The notes beneath the pieces are model-generated. The model was not told the origin of the DNA. It worked only from the letters and a program-made list of their open reading frames with translations, and did not search any database. Source: Cyclaneusma minus (taxonomy: Eukaryota; Ascomycota; Leotiomycetes; Marthamycetales; Marthamycetaceae). Taken from it: a stretch of 64,000 nucleotides of DNA. The first letter of the stretch is position 1. Each line of letters begins with the position of its first letter. The position numbers were made by a program, and so were the translations under genes. Shown here one piece after another: positions 46,801-58,781 of the stretch. The stretch spans positions 144,220 to 208,219 of the forward strand of contig JAKZHN010000052.1 of NCBI GenBank assembly GCA_037179335.1. The letters run 5' to 3'.

Positions 46801-46994
46801 CTTTTCCTTCGTCTGATTCTAAAAGCTCTGCCTTCCCTTCTCGGTCTTGCAGACCCACCACTACCTTCACTTCTTTGTTCAGAATCATCTTTGTCCAGAA
46901 TACCTACGTAATTTCTAATATTCATATCCATTGCATCTCCATTGAGTGGCGGTAGGCAGACAACACCACTTGAGCGCGAAAAGAGCCATTGAGA
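43836..46994. other. 3.2-kb region without a supported gene
   Basis: I found no convincing gene. A minus-strand frame near 45891-46352 contains CPHCQMFTGFVDPSMKW, which looks faintly like a zinc-ribbon remnant, but it has no ATG at its start. The right end should hold the GH16 promoter. Confidence 0.35.
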
Positions 46995-48494
46995 ATGGAA
47001 CAAGCTCACTACAGAGGTGGCACTGCCACTGGAACTACTACAGCTACTGCCACACCAACTGGCAGACCCGGTACCCCAGAGACTGATCGAAGGAGCGATC
47101 GAAGAAATGATCCATTCGCCCAAGATGTCATCTCTCCAGCTGCTAGATCTACAATCACCAATCCCTTTGGTACACCTCTGACTTCAAGACCTGCATCATC
47201 ATTCGGATCCTCATCAGCTGTCCGTGCGATTCCACAAAAATACTTCCACTCACGGCGTGTAAAGAAGGGCGAGGTTGATCAGCCATGGAAGGAGAAGAAA
47301 GACCCCAAGGAAAAATGGGTCACTATTATCCCGATCGTTGGCCTCTTGATCGGTCTTGGTATCGCGGGATTCTTGGTGTACGATGGAGTTTCTTCCGTCG
47401 TACACCACAAGTATTGCCCGGTTATGATGGATGATTTCTCGGAAGGTTTCAACACGAACATCTGGACTTATGAAGCTGAAGTTGGCGGGTTTGGGTGAGT
47501 GGCATTAATACAGTCTACATGTACACAACCTCTGACTCACAACAGCAATGGCGAATTCGAACAAACTACCACCACCGACGAAAATGTCTTCATTGAAGAT
47601 GGGAAGCTAGTCATCATGCCTACTTTGCAAGATGCGACTTTGATCAATACCAACAACACCATCAACCTTACAGCGCAAGGAATCTGCTCATCGACCGAGT
47701 GGAACAATTGCGTAACGACTACAAACACCACCAATGGCACCATCATACAGCCTGTCAAGTCTGGTCGAATTAACACCCGCAAGGGCGCCACCATAAAATA
47801 CGGCAGGGTCGAAGTCACTGCAACGCTGCCTTCTGGTGACTGGCTCTGGCCAGCTATCTGGATGTTGCCAGTAAACAACACCTACGGCCCGTGGCCTGAA
47901 TCAGGCGAGATTGATATCATGGAATCTCGTGGGAACAATTACACATATCCAACTGGCGGCAACAACATCATTTCGTCTACACTCCACTGGGGGCCTAACA
48001 GCGCCAACGACGGCTGGTGGCGCACAAATGTCAAGCGAACCGCACTACACACGACCTACGCAGCCACCGAACACAAATTCGGCCTCGAGTGGTCCCAAAA
48101 GTATCTGTTCACCTACATCGACTCGCGGCTCCTCCAAGTTGTCTACACCAAATTTGACACGCCGCTATGGCAGCGCGGCAACTTCCCGCTTTCCGACAGC
48201 AACGGTACCGCGCTTGTCGACCCATGGAGTCAGACAGGCCGAGACGCAACACCCTTTGACCAGCCATTCTACTTGATTCTCAATGTGGCTGTGGGTGGTA
48301 CAAACGGGTGGTTTAAGGACGGTGAGGCTGGGAAGCCGTGGGTTGATGCGAGTCCGAGTGCGAAATTGGACTTTTGGAATGCTCAGGATCAGTGGTATCC
48401 GACTTGGGGGACGAATGGTGAGAATGCGAAATTGAAGGTTAGCAAGGTGGCTATGTGGCAACAGTGTGATGGCGACGAGCTCTTGAGCACTTGA
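46995..48494 (+). CDS. GH16 family beta-glucanase/transglycosylase, type II membrane protein
   Basis: Exons 46995-47494 and 47546-48494 give 482 aa. The N-terminal about 115 residues are cytosolic-type, low in complexity (TATGTTTATATPTGRPGTPE) and basic. One membrane anchor follows (WVTIIPIVGLLIGLGIAGFL). The lumenal or extracellular domain is GH16: DDFSEGFNTNIWTYEAEVGG, then the catalytic motif ESGEIDIMESRG, where the family's nucleophile and acid/base Glu flank an Asp. The downstream phrases WPAIWMLP, FHS/HKFGLEWSQ-like and LILNVAVGGTNGWF are typical. It contains several NxT/S sequons. Proteins of this build cut or remodel beta-1,3/1,6-glucan in the wall or secretory path. The intron splits the Gly of GGFGNGEFEQ. 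Confidence 0.9.
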
Positions 48495-51400
48495 CGATTT
48501 GGCCTTTTTTCATCACAGCAAGGAAGAGAGGGGTCTCCGGGTGTGTTTGGGAACGGGCGTGGATGTAAGTTTTTCTTCGTCTTCGCGCTTGGTTTCCTTT
48601 TCGTGTACAATATTCTTAGAGGTTCTGTCACCCTGCCATTCCAGCAACTTAGGGGAAATCTGCAGCTGCTCTTTATGCGATCACGAAAGTCAGAACTTCC
48701 ACTATGCCTGCCGCACATAAGTTGTTGTATGCATTTGAGCCTAGAAACCCATTCATCCATCTTTCAGATCTCCAAAGTGCAGCGCTTCCAACCTTCGCGC
48801 ATCAATTTTCCAATCTATGTACGGCGTCGATCGATTTATCTATGCAGAACTTCTTTCCAGACATCTCAAATTAATCTACCACCTCATACGTCATGGGAGA
48901 GACATGATGATATTGACCGCCTACCCCGCTCCTAGCCGTCCCACTATGTAGCATTGAAGCGTTCGTTTCACAACATCGGGCGTACCCGAGTACCTACACT
49001 CAAACAAAGCCCGCCAGCAACAGTGGTGAGTGAAGAAGAGTCACGATGACAGAGGCAGCAAGGGGCAGAAGAGCGGCAGCACCAAAACAGCAAAGAACAT
49101 GGTGAACACAGACGAACCTCAACCTTGGGATCGTCGGACATGCATCATTTTTACCAAACCCTCGTCGCCGACAACCTGGTTAGATACCTTACCTAGAAAA
49201 TCTCGTATATTCCCTGCCTGGGCTGTCGAGATCGTCTCGATGATCTCGCAAGCCACTCGAAACCGAAGCAAGCCACCGAAGCAAGCCGTTTCCCCGGCCC
49301 GAGGGCGTTTGTTGTTCGCAGCCCCGGAAATCCAACACGAGCGCTTCTGGGCTGCTGGTCACACTAGGATTGCTTCACAGTCGCACGTTAACTCGTCATG
49401 TCTCATACAAAGCCTAAGCGACCTTCGAAAACCCGATGCGGCTATCCGAGTCTCTGGTAGCCCCACTTCCACATGGCTCCCTTCCACGAGAGAAAACCCG
49501 GTGCCATGTCGGGAGTTATCTGTGTTGCAGAGTTTATAGTGTCTCAAGTGCTGGTGGCTGGGGGAGGGCTGGGATGTATTAGATGCACTGCTGGGTCAGG
49601 CTGGGTGGCACGGCAGCGGAGATAGATAAGTGAGCATTGCTTGTACAGAGGTGCGAAGAGTACTGTGAGAGCCCGAAATGGCAGTTCTGTTGTACTAGGT
49701 TTTTTGGGAAGCCGAGTGGCTACCTATTATGCTACGATCGCCGTTCGCAGGCCTAGTAGCTGACTTGCTTGCTTCTGTCTTCTGGAAGCTGGGTTTGCTT
49801 TCAGCCTCATCGTAAGGATTAGAGGCTCGTCGTGTACGTGACTCGGCGGGGGATGCAGCCAGGTTTTCTCGTTTCTACCAATCCAGGTCATCGCGTTGTA
49901 CTTTTCGAGGCTGCGGTGTGGATTTGCAAATACCTCAAAAATTGGGAAGTACCTTGAGCAGAGCCTTGGGCTGGCGGGTTTCGAAAAAGTGGTTGCAGAA
50001 TAGATGGAGTTGGCGCTGCTGATAGGGCGGCGTCTTCCTTGATATATCAACACGCACACATATAGGAGCACGCCTAAGCGGGACCAGGAACAAGAACAGG
50101 GGTATGCTCCAAGGCCACGGGCTGGCGGGCGTGTTTTCTGCACAGGCCTCGTATCGGCACGATGTGGCTTTGACTTGAGGCAAAGGCGGCTAATTCGATG
50201 CTGGATTGACGTCTGTTACCCTTGGGGTGGGTGGTGGAAGGTGTGCCGTGGGCCCGTGGCCGGTGGGAGATGTTTGGTAAATCAGCGGTCGGGAGCGGAG
50301 ATTCGGAGACTGGTACGTTGCTATCTCGTTTATATGAAAAGGCGCAAGGCGTGTCCCGGCTGGATGTTCAAGCATGCAGGTTGTCAATTTTGTCTTGGCA
50401 TGCAAGCGGGGGATTCCTATACGGGAAGTTTGGAAGGCGAGGACTTGAATACTTCTATTTTTGAATTGAAGACGTATTGTGGGAACATGCGTGGAAGGAT
50501 GTGATTCGGTCACTGGATGATCGGGGCTTGCATGAGACGAATGGCATGTCGTGAGGTTCAAGATTTGCAGTTCTTCGGACGTTGGTTTTACTAGTTTTCG
50601 ATGGAGGGTGGGGAGGCGGCTCGGTAGATCAACCGAGAAGATCATCTCTTCTTGACCTCTTGCTTGAAGAAACGACGATTGCCGTTGGAAAAGGGTGTGA
50701 AGTACTCGGACGGGCTGAGAGCCGATGGTGGTGTAACCACGGCTTGCCCGTTCCTTTCAGCTTCAGGCATGGCATTTTTCCCTCAGGATTTACATCAAAA
50801 ATCAGAAGCCTAACATGGCCGTGAGAGCGGCTAAGTCAAATTTACTCAAAATCGAAATGGAACATACCGACATTAAGCTAACTGAAGAAATCGAGGCAGG
50901 GAAGGTGGGCTGGAAACAAGCAGGTAAGCCGAAGAGTTTCTAGAATATCGAGTAACGAGTTGTTATCTAATTATCTGAGCATTACCAAGATGAGATCTTC
51001 ATAAATCACAGAATATGCAGATAAGTTAAGCCGTATCGGAGTTACCTCTGCAGACCCATGTGGTGTGGCTGCGTGGCACACCATTTCCATGGAACCCACA
51101 GGAGCTTCGTGCATATACCACGCAGAAGATACGACGAACCCCCGTTGGCAGCCAGCCTTCTGGTAACAACACCTTACAACAAGCCTGCAGCCTCCAATAT
51201 CTGACATCCAGCTATAGGGATGGCCGTGTTGTTGGTCACCGCCCTTCGTCTAGGTAACCCCCGGCACGTTTGCTTGATCAGGAGCAAGATGGGTGCTTCG
51301 CCGCACAGCTCTGACGGCCGAAGTGTTACAGCCAATGTTCATCCTCTACCGTCACATGCGGGTGGCAATTGTCATCTGTCCGGCCTGCTGGAACCAGAGA

Positions 51401-51771
51401 CTTGCAGCCGCAATGGTGAATCTGTCCAATGGAAGGCGAAGGAGGTTCTTCCGCTGTGTGGAAACCTCAAGTACACTTACCTCCTTCCCCCCGAAGCTGT
51501 TGCATAACAGCTATCTGCGCAAGACTCAATATTCTCGAGTTTCCCTTCACTGGAGTCCTTCACTGGAGTCTTCTGTCTTTCTCTTCGCCCGTTCGTTTCT
51601 ATCCTGTGTCTACTCAAGTGAAAGTCGACACCTTGCTTGATACACACTACCTTACTCCAACTACTGGTTTGACAACATCCAAGCCAACTCATTGTCTTCC
51701 ATAATTTCAAAGGCCGTTTGGGCCGATCCACCAAACCCACTTCCTGAGTCACTCGCTATCAAACCGCAATC
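48495..51771. other. 3.3-kb region without a supported gene
   Basis: No gene is recognised. A minus-strand ATG frame of 151 codons (50645-50190) has no family resemblance and ordinary composition, so it is not called. The right end, CT-rich at 51600-51760, looks like the leader of the following GT2 gene. Confidence 0.4.
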
Positions 51772-54528
51772 ATGGGTCTTGGAAGCTATTTCAAAACGAA
51801 GAAGCCTGTGGTGGAGGAGGTCACAGAAAAACCCGCATCCAAGTCTTTGCTGCCATCAACCGATCTGGATCCCGTTCGCCCTGGCTCCAGGTTATCCAAA
51901 TATGGATCGGCACGAAACTCAATGTCTGGCTTCTCAACGATATCAACAAACTCGGCCATGCTAGATGACATCAAACATGAAGTGATGGTCAACTATCTCT
52001 ACCAACAACAATGTTCACGGCTATGGGTTAGTGATGGGAGCGGCGAGGTTGAGGGAATCTTGCTCAAGAAGTCGAGAAATACTTACATGGCGTGTCCACC
52101 GCAACTTGGTGCTTCGTCTTTTGCAACAGCCTGCGCAGCCTTGAATGTTCAAGTGAGTCTTACTTTAGCAAGCCTGGGAGAAATCCACAGACTAACAGAA
52201 TGAAGTGTGCAATGACAGTGAACTCTCGAGTCATCAAGACGTTTCTGCAATGGTCACCTGAGGCAGTCGACGTTCCTCTCCTGAACGGGTTACGGATTCA
52301 AATCCTTCCTACCATCGAAGATCTGCCTCGAGCACGAAAACACCAATTCGCAGCATTCGTTGCATCGGAAGGTCTTCTCGTTGTCTGGGACGACGAGGCT
52401 ACACATCTGGTTCAGCGAGCACAGGAAATCGAGGCGGAACTGATGCAGCTGGTCTGGAAAGCTGGGACCAAAGCAGATGAAGAGGAGGACGCCAAGCAAG
52501 CCTTTGTTGTTGGAGAATATGAGATCGATGAGGAGACTGGAGATGTGATTCCTCCACCGCGCCGAGTTCATCTCCAGAACACGATCATGGTGGCCTTTAC
52601 GCTGATTCTGATTATGACTATGCTTGGTGCTGGATATCGCGCCCTGGCAGCCGAAGTCGTGGTGGACTACAGTTACACTCGACTTGCACTTGTGGCTCTC
52701 ACACCCGTCCAGATATTTTTCACTCTCTTTTTCGCCCAGGTCATCATTGGATGTCTGGCTCAATGTTTTGGCCCTGTACAGCAGCTGTTTGTCAACTCGA
52801 AATTCTACTCCGCTCGGTGTCCGCCTCGGCTGCAGAGACAGAGTTTACCTCATGTCACCATCCAGTGTCCTGTCTACAAAGAAGGTCTACACAACGTCAT
52901 CGGTCCGACCGTCAAGAGTATCAAGCAGGCAATCTCAACCTACGAGTTGCAAGGTGGAAGTGCAAACATGTTTGTCAACGACGACGGTATGCAACTCATC
53001 GACGACGAAAGCCGCCAAGCACGAATCGACTTCTACGCCGACCACAGCATCGGCTGGGTCGCCCGCCCACCACACGGAGAAAACGGATTTCTCAGACGCG
53101 GAAAGTTCAAGAAAGCATCAAACATGAACTTTGCGCTGCACATCTCCTGCATGGTAGAAGAGAAACTGGCTCTGATCCAGCGTCCCTCAGACTGGACCCA
53201 AGCAGACGAAGCACACGCTTACGAGCGCTGCTTAAACGAAGTCCTCGAGGAAGATGGCCGAGCTTGGGCTGATGGAAATATCAGAGTCGGAGACTACATC
53301 TTGCTCATCGACTCTGACACTCGGGTGCCGTCAGATTGTCTTTTGGACGCTTGTTCAGAGATGGAGCAATCACCCGAAGTGGGTATTTTGCAGTTTTCCT
53401 CCGGCGTGATGCAGGTTGTGCACACGTATTTTGAAAACGGCATTACCTTTTTCACCAACCTGATTTACACCGCCATCCGGTACACCGTTTCCAACGGAGA
53501 CGTTGCCCCTTTCGTCGGCCACAATGCCATTTTGCGCTGGTCTGCTATTCAACAAGTCTCTTACATGGACGAAGATGGCTACGAGAAATTTTGGTCCGAG
53601 TCACATGTCTCTGAAGATTTCGACATGTCTCTGAGACTGCAAGTAGCCGGCTACATCATCCGTCTCGCAGCATGGGCTGGCGAAGGCTTCAAGGAAGGAG
53701 TATCCCTGACCGTATACGACGAGCTTGCTCGTTGGGAAAAGTACGCTTACGGCTGCAACGAACTTCTCTTCCACCCGATCCGCAAGTGGATCTGGAAAGG
53801 TCCATTCACGCCCCTATTCCGAAAGTTTCTTTGCAGCAATATTCGGTTGACTAGCAAGATTACTATCATTTCTTACATTGGCACATACTATGCTATCGGC
53901 GCTGCTTGGATCATGACGACAGCAAACTACTTCGCCATCGGATGGTGGAACGGCTACCTGGACAAATACTACGTCGATTCATGGAAAGTCTGGTTTTCCA
54001 TCATCATCGTCTTCAACGGTCTAGGCAACGTGGCTTTAGCAATCATGCGCTACCGAATCGGCGAACGCTCCCTCCTCTACGCCTTCTACGAGAACTGTAA
54101 GCTCTCCCCCCCCACCCCCACATCATCTTACCCATCTCCAAAAATTCCCACAAGTCTAACAACCCTCCCTCACAGTCAAATGGACCCTCCTCCTCGCCGT
54201 CTTCCTCGGCGGGCTCTCCCTGCACGTCTCCCAAGCCCTCCTCTCCCACATGTTCGAAATCAACATGACCTGGGGCTCGACCTCCAAAGAAGCCGAATTC
54301 AGCAACTTCTTCATCGAAGTCCCGCGCGTGCTCAAACGCTTCAAGTTTTCCATGGCATTTGCGCTTATAGGCATTGCTGCTATGATTATTTTGGCGGTGG
54401 CGCCGTTTGTGCCTTGGGATTGGCGCATTACGGATTTTGTGGCCATACTGCCGATGAGCACTGTGACGGTTTCGCATTTACTGTTGCCGCTGGCGCTGAA
54501 TCCGGCGTTGATGACTTTTTCGTGGTGA
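51772..54528 (+). CDS. Type 2 glycosyltransferase (GT2, processive membrane enzyme)
   Basis: Exons 51772-52152, 52206-54096 and 54176-54528 give 874 aa. Two membrane segments (TIMVAFTLILIMTMLGAGYR, VQIFFTLFFAQVIIGCLAQC) precede the catalytic domain, and four or more follow it. GT-A features include VTIQCPVYKEGLHNVIGPTV, NDDGMQLID, YILLIDSDTRVPSDCL (the DxD), and SESHVSEDFDMSLRLQ (the ED of the acceptor site). The protein matches the fungal GT2 class described in Zymoseptoria and Fusarium as needed for hyphal growth on solid surfaces (ZtGT2/FgGT2). Its polysaccharide product is not known. The N-terminal 350 residues, before the first membrane segment and around it, are a cytosolic regulatory-looking part. 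The first acceptor is AAG, keeping NVQCAMTVNSR in frame. Confidence 0.9.
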
Positions 54529-55924
54529 TTTGCCACTGATTTTGGGAAGGGGGACGGGAGGTGGCGGTTTACTTTTAGAGAATAGACTATGTGGAGAAGA
54601 CATCTTCGAGCAAGACGAACTAATTTGTATGTGGACGGACAAAAAGTCCTATTCGACAGAGCCTCGTGTTCTTGATATTACATATCATTGATGTCTATTC
54701 TATCGGTGAAGAGGTAAACTGAAGCTCGAGCTTCACTTTGATGGCCTAAAAAGTGTGCCTGGATGTCAGAAGCAGCTGGACGGGAATAGCGCTACTATCT
54801 TCCAGGAGGCGATTCCCATGTATTCCGATGTGAGCTTCCAAACGGCGGAGTTCAAAACCTCCAATTCTAAGCTGTACACTTTCCACGCCCTTAACGATCG
54901 CATGCCCACCCAACCTCATTCGCAACCCAGCTCCCAACCCCCCCTCCCACCTACCAAAACGCCAAATGCGATCCCGGGTATCGCCATCTGCAAGTAAATC
55001 ATATCTCTGCCTTGCCATGTTCGCAGAGGGATTCTCGCAGACGGACGGTAACACGAAGCCGAGAGGCAGGCTGGCAGCTTACCTGCAGCATGTTCTGTAC
55101 TCGGCGAAATCAGTGGCGATAAGCAGGGGTCCAGGGGATGCATTGAAGACGTGCGCTGTGTGCAACGCTGATAGGCGTAGGGCCGGAGTCTGCATGGGTT
55201 GTACAAATGGGATTTGGGAATCGCAGTTATTATTACTTCCCGTGCGTGGCGGCGTGGGAAAAGCGGCGGCGGAGATGGGAAAACTTCGTATTTGCGGTGG
55301 TTGGGTACAACATTGAGCAGCCAGCAGGTGGCGGTGGGTCCTGGTCATTGATGGTCGCAGGGTATATTTGCAGGGTATGTTTGCAGGGCTATTTGACATG
55401 TGCATAAAACCGGCTTCCTGTTTGGGTGACCAGTTGGCAGAATTGTTCATGGGTCGTGTTGTATTTGCGATGTCGAATGATATGTGTTTGGTGATGGTTC
55501 CGGTATTTCCAGGGATGTCTCACTGGATGGGCGGAGCGGGATATGCTGCAAGCCTCCTGGTGCAGCTGCAGAGTGTGCTTCCATGATGGCACCGAGTATC
55601 GACGGCCAGCAGCTTGGGGGGTACGAACGAGCACGAGGCTGATAATATGCAGCAGGCGGTTAAGTGCGATTGCTGCTTCCCTTCACCTCGGGGACTGCTA
55701 AGCCGTGTTGTGAGCTGGCCCCGAAATATTGTAGAGCTGGAAGTTCTTCGGTCGAAAGAATCCGTTCCTATTCTCCAGACCATCGTCGTCCTCCAGTCTC
55801 TCGTTGGTTCATCCGGAAGCTCTCATTGGATTGCTTCCGACACTGTGTTCTCGGGACCTTCACTTTGTGCTTTGATTGAAAAGAGAAAGAGATCCGGAAC
55901 ATACCCAGCCAATTTTGAGGCAGG
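54529..55924. other. Intergenic, no supported gene
   Basis: No gene is seen. The stretch separates the GT2 gene and the fasciclin gene and should hold the promoter of the latter. Confidence 0.4.
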
Positions 55925-57280
55925 ATGCTGAGACCTCGGGGACTCGAAGCCAGCAATTTACTTGCTCTGCTTTTCGGCGTCACCAGCATCTCAGCTCAGA
56001 CGACGACTCCGGATCTGGGAACTTTGCTGGCGGGAAACTCAAACTTGACCACTTTTTATTCTCTGATCCAGGTGTGTCTTGAAAGTTCCGAATCAAGTAC
56101 GACCAGTATGCTAATCAGTGAACCCAGACATACCCAGGTATATTGCTGGAATTACCTTCGTACAACGGAGTCACTGTAAGTTAGTTTTCAAGTAAACAAG
56201 TTGCTTCGAAATCCGATAGAACTGAGATACTGACGAGAGATTGACGGACAGATCCTGGCACCAAATGACGATGCTTTCGACAAGATACCATATAGCTCCC
56301 TCAATGATGCTTTCGCCAACAACGATACCGACGTTATCACGAACGTCCTCCAATACCACATCCTTCAAGGCACATGGCCTGCGGCGCAATTGACACCTGG
56401 CACACCTGCCTTCATACCCACCCTTATGACCAATACATCCTACACCAATGTGACAGGTGGGCAGCATGTGCAAAATATCGCGGGCCAGGACGTCGTAACC
56501 TTCGTATCTGGAATGGGATCGCGCTCCACAGCCGTGCAAACCGACCTCCAGTTCACGGGCGGATACGTCCAAGTAATCGACTCGCTCCTAATCCCTCCCA
56601 CGAACTTGACGACAACAGCGTATGCGTTCAACCTCACATCTTTCGAAGGCGCGCTTTACAACACCTCCTCCATCCAGAACACTTCGACTTTCCGAAACAT
56701 CACAGTCTTCGCTCCGAACAATGATGCCTTCCAACTCCTCGGCCCCGCAATCACCAACCTCTCGGTTTCACAACTTTCGGGCATCATGAACTACCACATC
56801 GTACAGAACGCGTCAGGCCCACTATACTCCACTTTCCTCACCAACGGCACCATCCTCAACACACTCGAAGGCGGCAACTTGACTATCACCAAAGCAGGCA
56901 ACACCTTGTACATAAACTCTGCACAGGTAGAGGCCGAGGACATCTTGTTAGCGAATGGCGTGCTGCATGTGCTGGGCGATGTGTTAAACTGGCAGGCTCC
57001 CTACGCCCAGCCAAATCCAGCAGCGGCTTTCCAAGGCCCGGTATTTGGGGGCGCAAGTATGGCGAAGGATGCGCCATATACTAGTGATTTGCCCTGTACG
57101 GTCAGCTGTCCGGTAACGACGAGTGCGGGTGCTTCGGCAACTGGTGGTGGGAGTGGAGGTGCGGGGGCGACGACAACAGAGTCGGCATTCCATGCAACGG
57201 AGACGAGTAAGGGGGCTGGGGCGAGGATGACGGCGGGGATGCTGATGCCGGTGTTTGTCGGCGCGGGTTTGATGTTCTGA
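55925..57280 (+). CDS. Fasciclin (FAS1) domain protein, probably GPI-anchored
   Basis: Exons 55925-56071, 56128-56175 (48 nt) and 56252-57280 give 407 aa. A signal peptide is present (NLLALLFGVTSISA). Two FAS1 domains follow: ILAPNDDAFDKIPYSSLNDA with a YHILQG box, then TVFAPNNDAFQLLGPAITNL with NYHIVQNASG and NGVLHVLGDVL. Many NxT/S sites suggest heavy N-glycosylation. The C-terminal Ser/Thr/Gly/Ala-rich stalk, then a short hydrophobic end (MLMPVFVGAGLMF), fits a GPI signal. FAS1 proteins act in adhesion at the cell surface; the ligand is not known. Both introns lie at phase 0 in the first FAS1 domain. Confidence 0.9.
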
Positions 57281-58781
57281 GGTGAGGACTGAGGCTGGGG
57301 GTTTTGCAATGAGTACCTATAATGTGAGCCAGAGAGGAGCATGGATGTAATCATGGTAGTAATGGAGTCGCGGGACCGAAAGCAGAAATTCATAGAAAAA
57401 TAAAATGAAAAGAAAGAGTCATCCTGATACTTGACAGGGCGTGTGAAGAGGCTACAACATCTCGTTCGCTGTGGTTGATGTCTGTTCGAAAGCACGGACG
57501 CGACGAATTCTCGATGCCAGGCACTGGCCAAGAACAGCGAACTTCCGGTATCTTGATGCTTCGAAGATGGGAGAGTGTGACAGAATGCATGATGATAACA
57601 AAACTTCATGGGAGGAAAAAAGGCGATCGCTGGAGAAAGGGACCAAGCGCCAAGTCACGTGCGGACAGAAATTGAGGGCACGGGCCAAGCGCGCAGCCAA
57701 TCACAGGCGCGGTGGAAGCGCGACCAACAGCGGCAAGAGACGTCGATGAAACGAAACGTCGAAACAACTCAACAACTCAACAACTCCTCAGTACCAACCG
57801 CGGACCTTCACTCTCGAGTCGGCAAGCTTCACTCGGTGCTGCATTGGATGAGATTGCAGTATGGCTGCAGAGCTTGCCTGCTCACGCGTGCCCTGGCCTC
57901 ACTGCGCGTCATTCGAAGACTCCTGCGACGCGAAGCGATTCAGCGATGTTGAAGAGCACGACCTGTGAATGTCCCAATACCAGCTGGAGTCTGGATGCCG
58001 GGAGAAGGTCGAGCATCTTTGCGCATTGCTGGCGAGAGATGTGAAGAAGAGAGGATCAACAGAACGGCGGGAGATGCTTTCTCAATCTCGTGATGGCATC
58101 GACAAGTCCTCATCGTCGGCTCATCGCGTCTCCGACCGCGCAAAGGGCTATTTCAAGAACTGCATTGCTTCCACGCGCCATTTCAGAATTGTCGTGGCAC
58201 AAAGAAATGAGTGGCTGCGGTGCTTCGTCGACATGTTCAGAACAAGGGAGGTGGGCGCTTCGTGAGCGGCTACAAAGAAAGCACTTTGGCGAACCATTCA
58301 CACGCGCGCCATGAGCCAATGACCGTCCAGTCAAGTGACCGGCGACAATGGACCTCTGAAACAAAGCATTCGAGTGTATCAGAATAGATCGCTTTGTGTC
58401 GCAATCTTGGCATTGTCTGCATTGAGCCTCCATTGTCGCTTGCTCTTAAGGTTTGGCGGCTGCGCTCTTCCCCATTGTTCGACCCTTAGCGAGTCTATTC
58501 ACGACCACCCCATTGTGACTCCTATTCAAACCACCCGCTCCCCCATTGATTTACTGTCACAATACTTGCATGGCCGCTTAATTCTGCTCTACTAGATCCT
58601 TTCCTTTCTGTATACTTCCCTTCTGCACCTTTGACTTCACAGTTTGCACAACTGTTCTCTTCGCTTCTGCACCGACTTCCGCCGTCTCTGCTACAACCCT
58701 CCAAAGACTTTCTTGCATTCCGCGTTCTTCCTCCTTCCAACGCGCATTCTAAAACGACCTTCTTTGCTCCATATTCTCGAG
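57281..58781. other. Intergenic region upstream of PRM1
   Basis: No gene is supported. Short frames on both strands overlap one another and start with non-ATG codons or lack coding character. A CCAAT box lies near 57697. CT-rich sequence around 58590-58780 looks like the PRM1 leader. Confidence 0.4.

Noticed and set aside
49030..49539. 169-codon frame
   Set aside because: It opens with GTG and shows no recognisable domain.
50190..50645. 151-codon minus-strand frame with ATG
   Set aside because: Its composition is not distinctive, it has no family features, and it lies in a long region with other chance frames.
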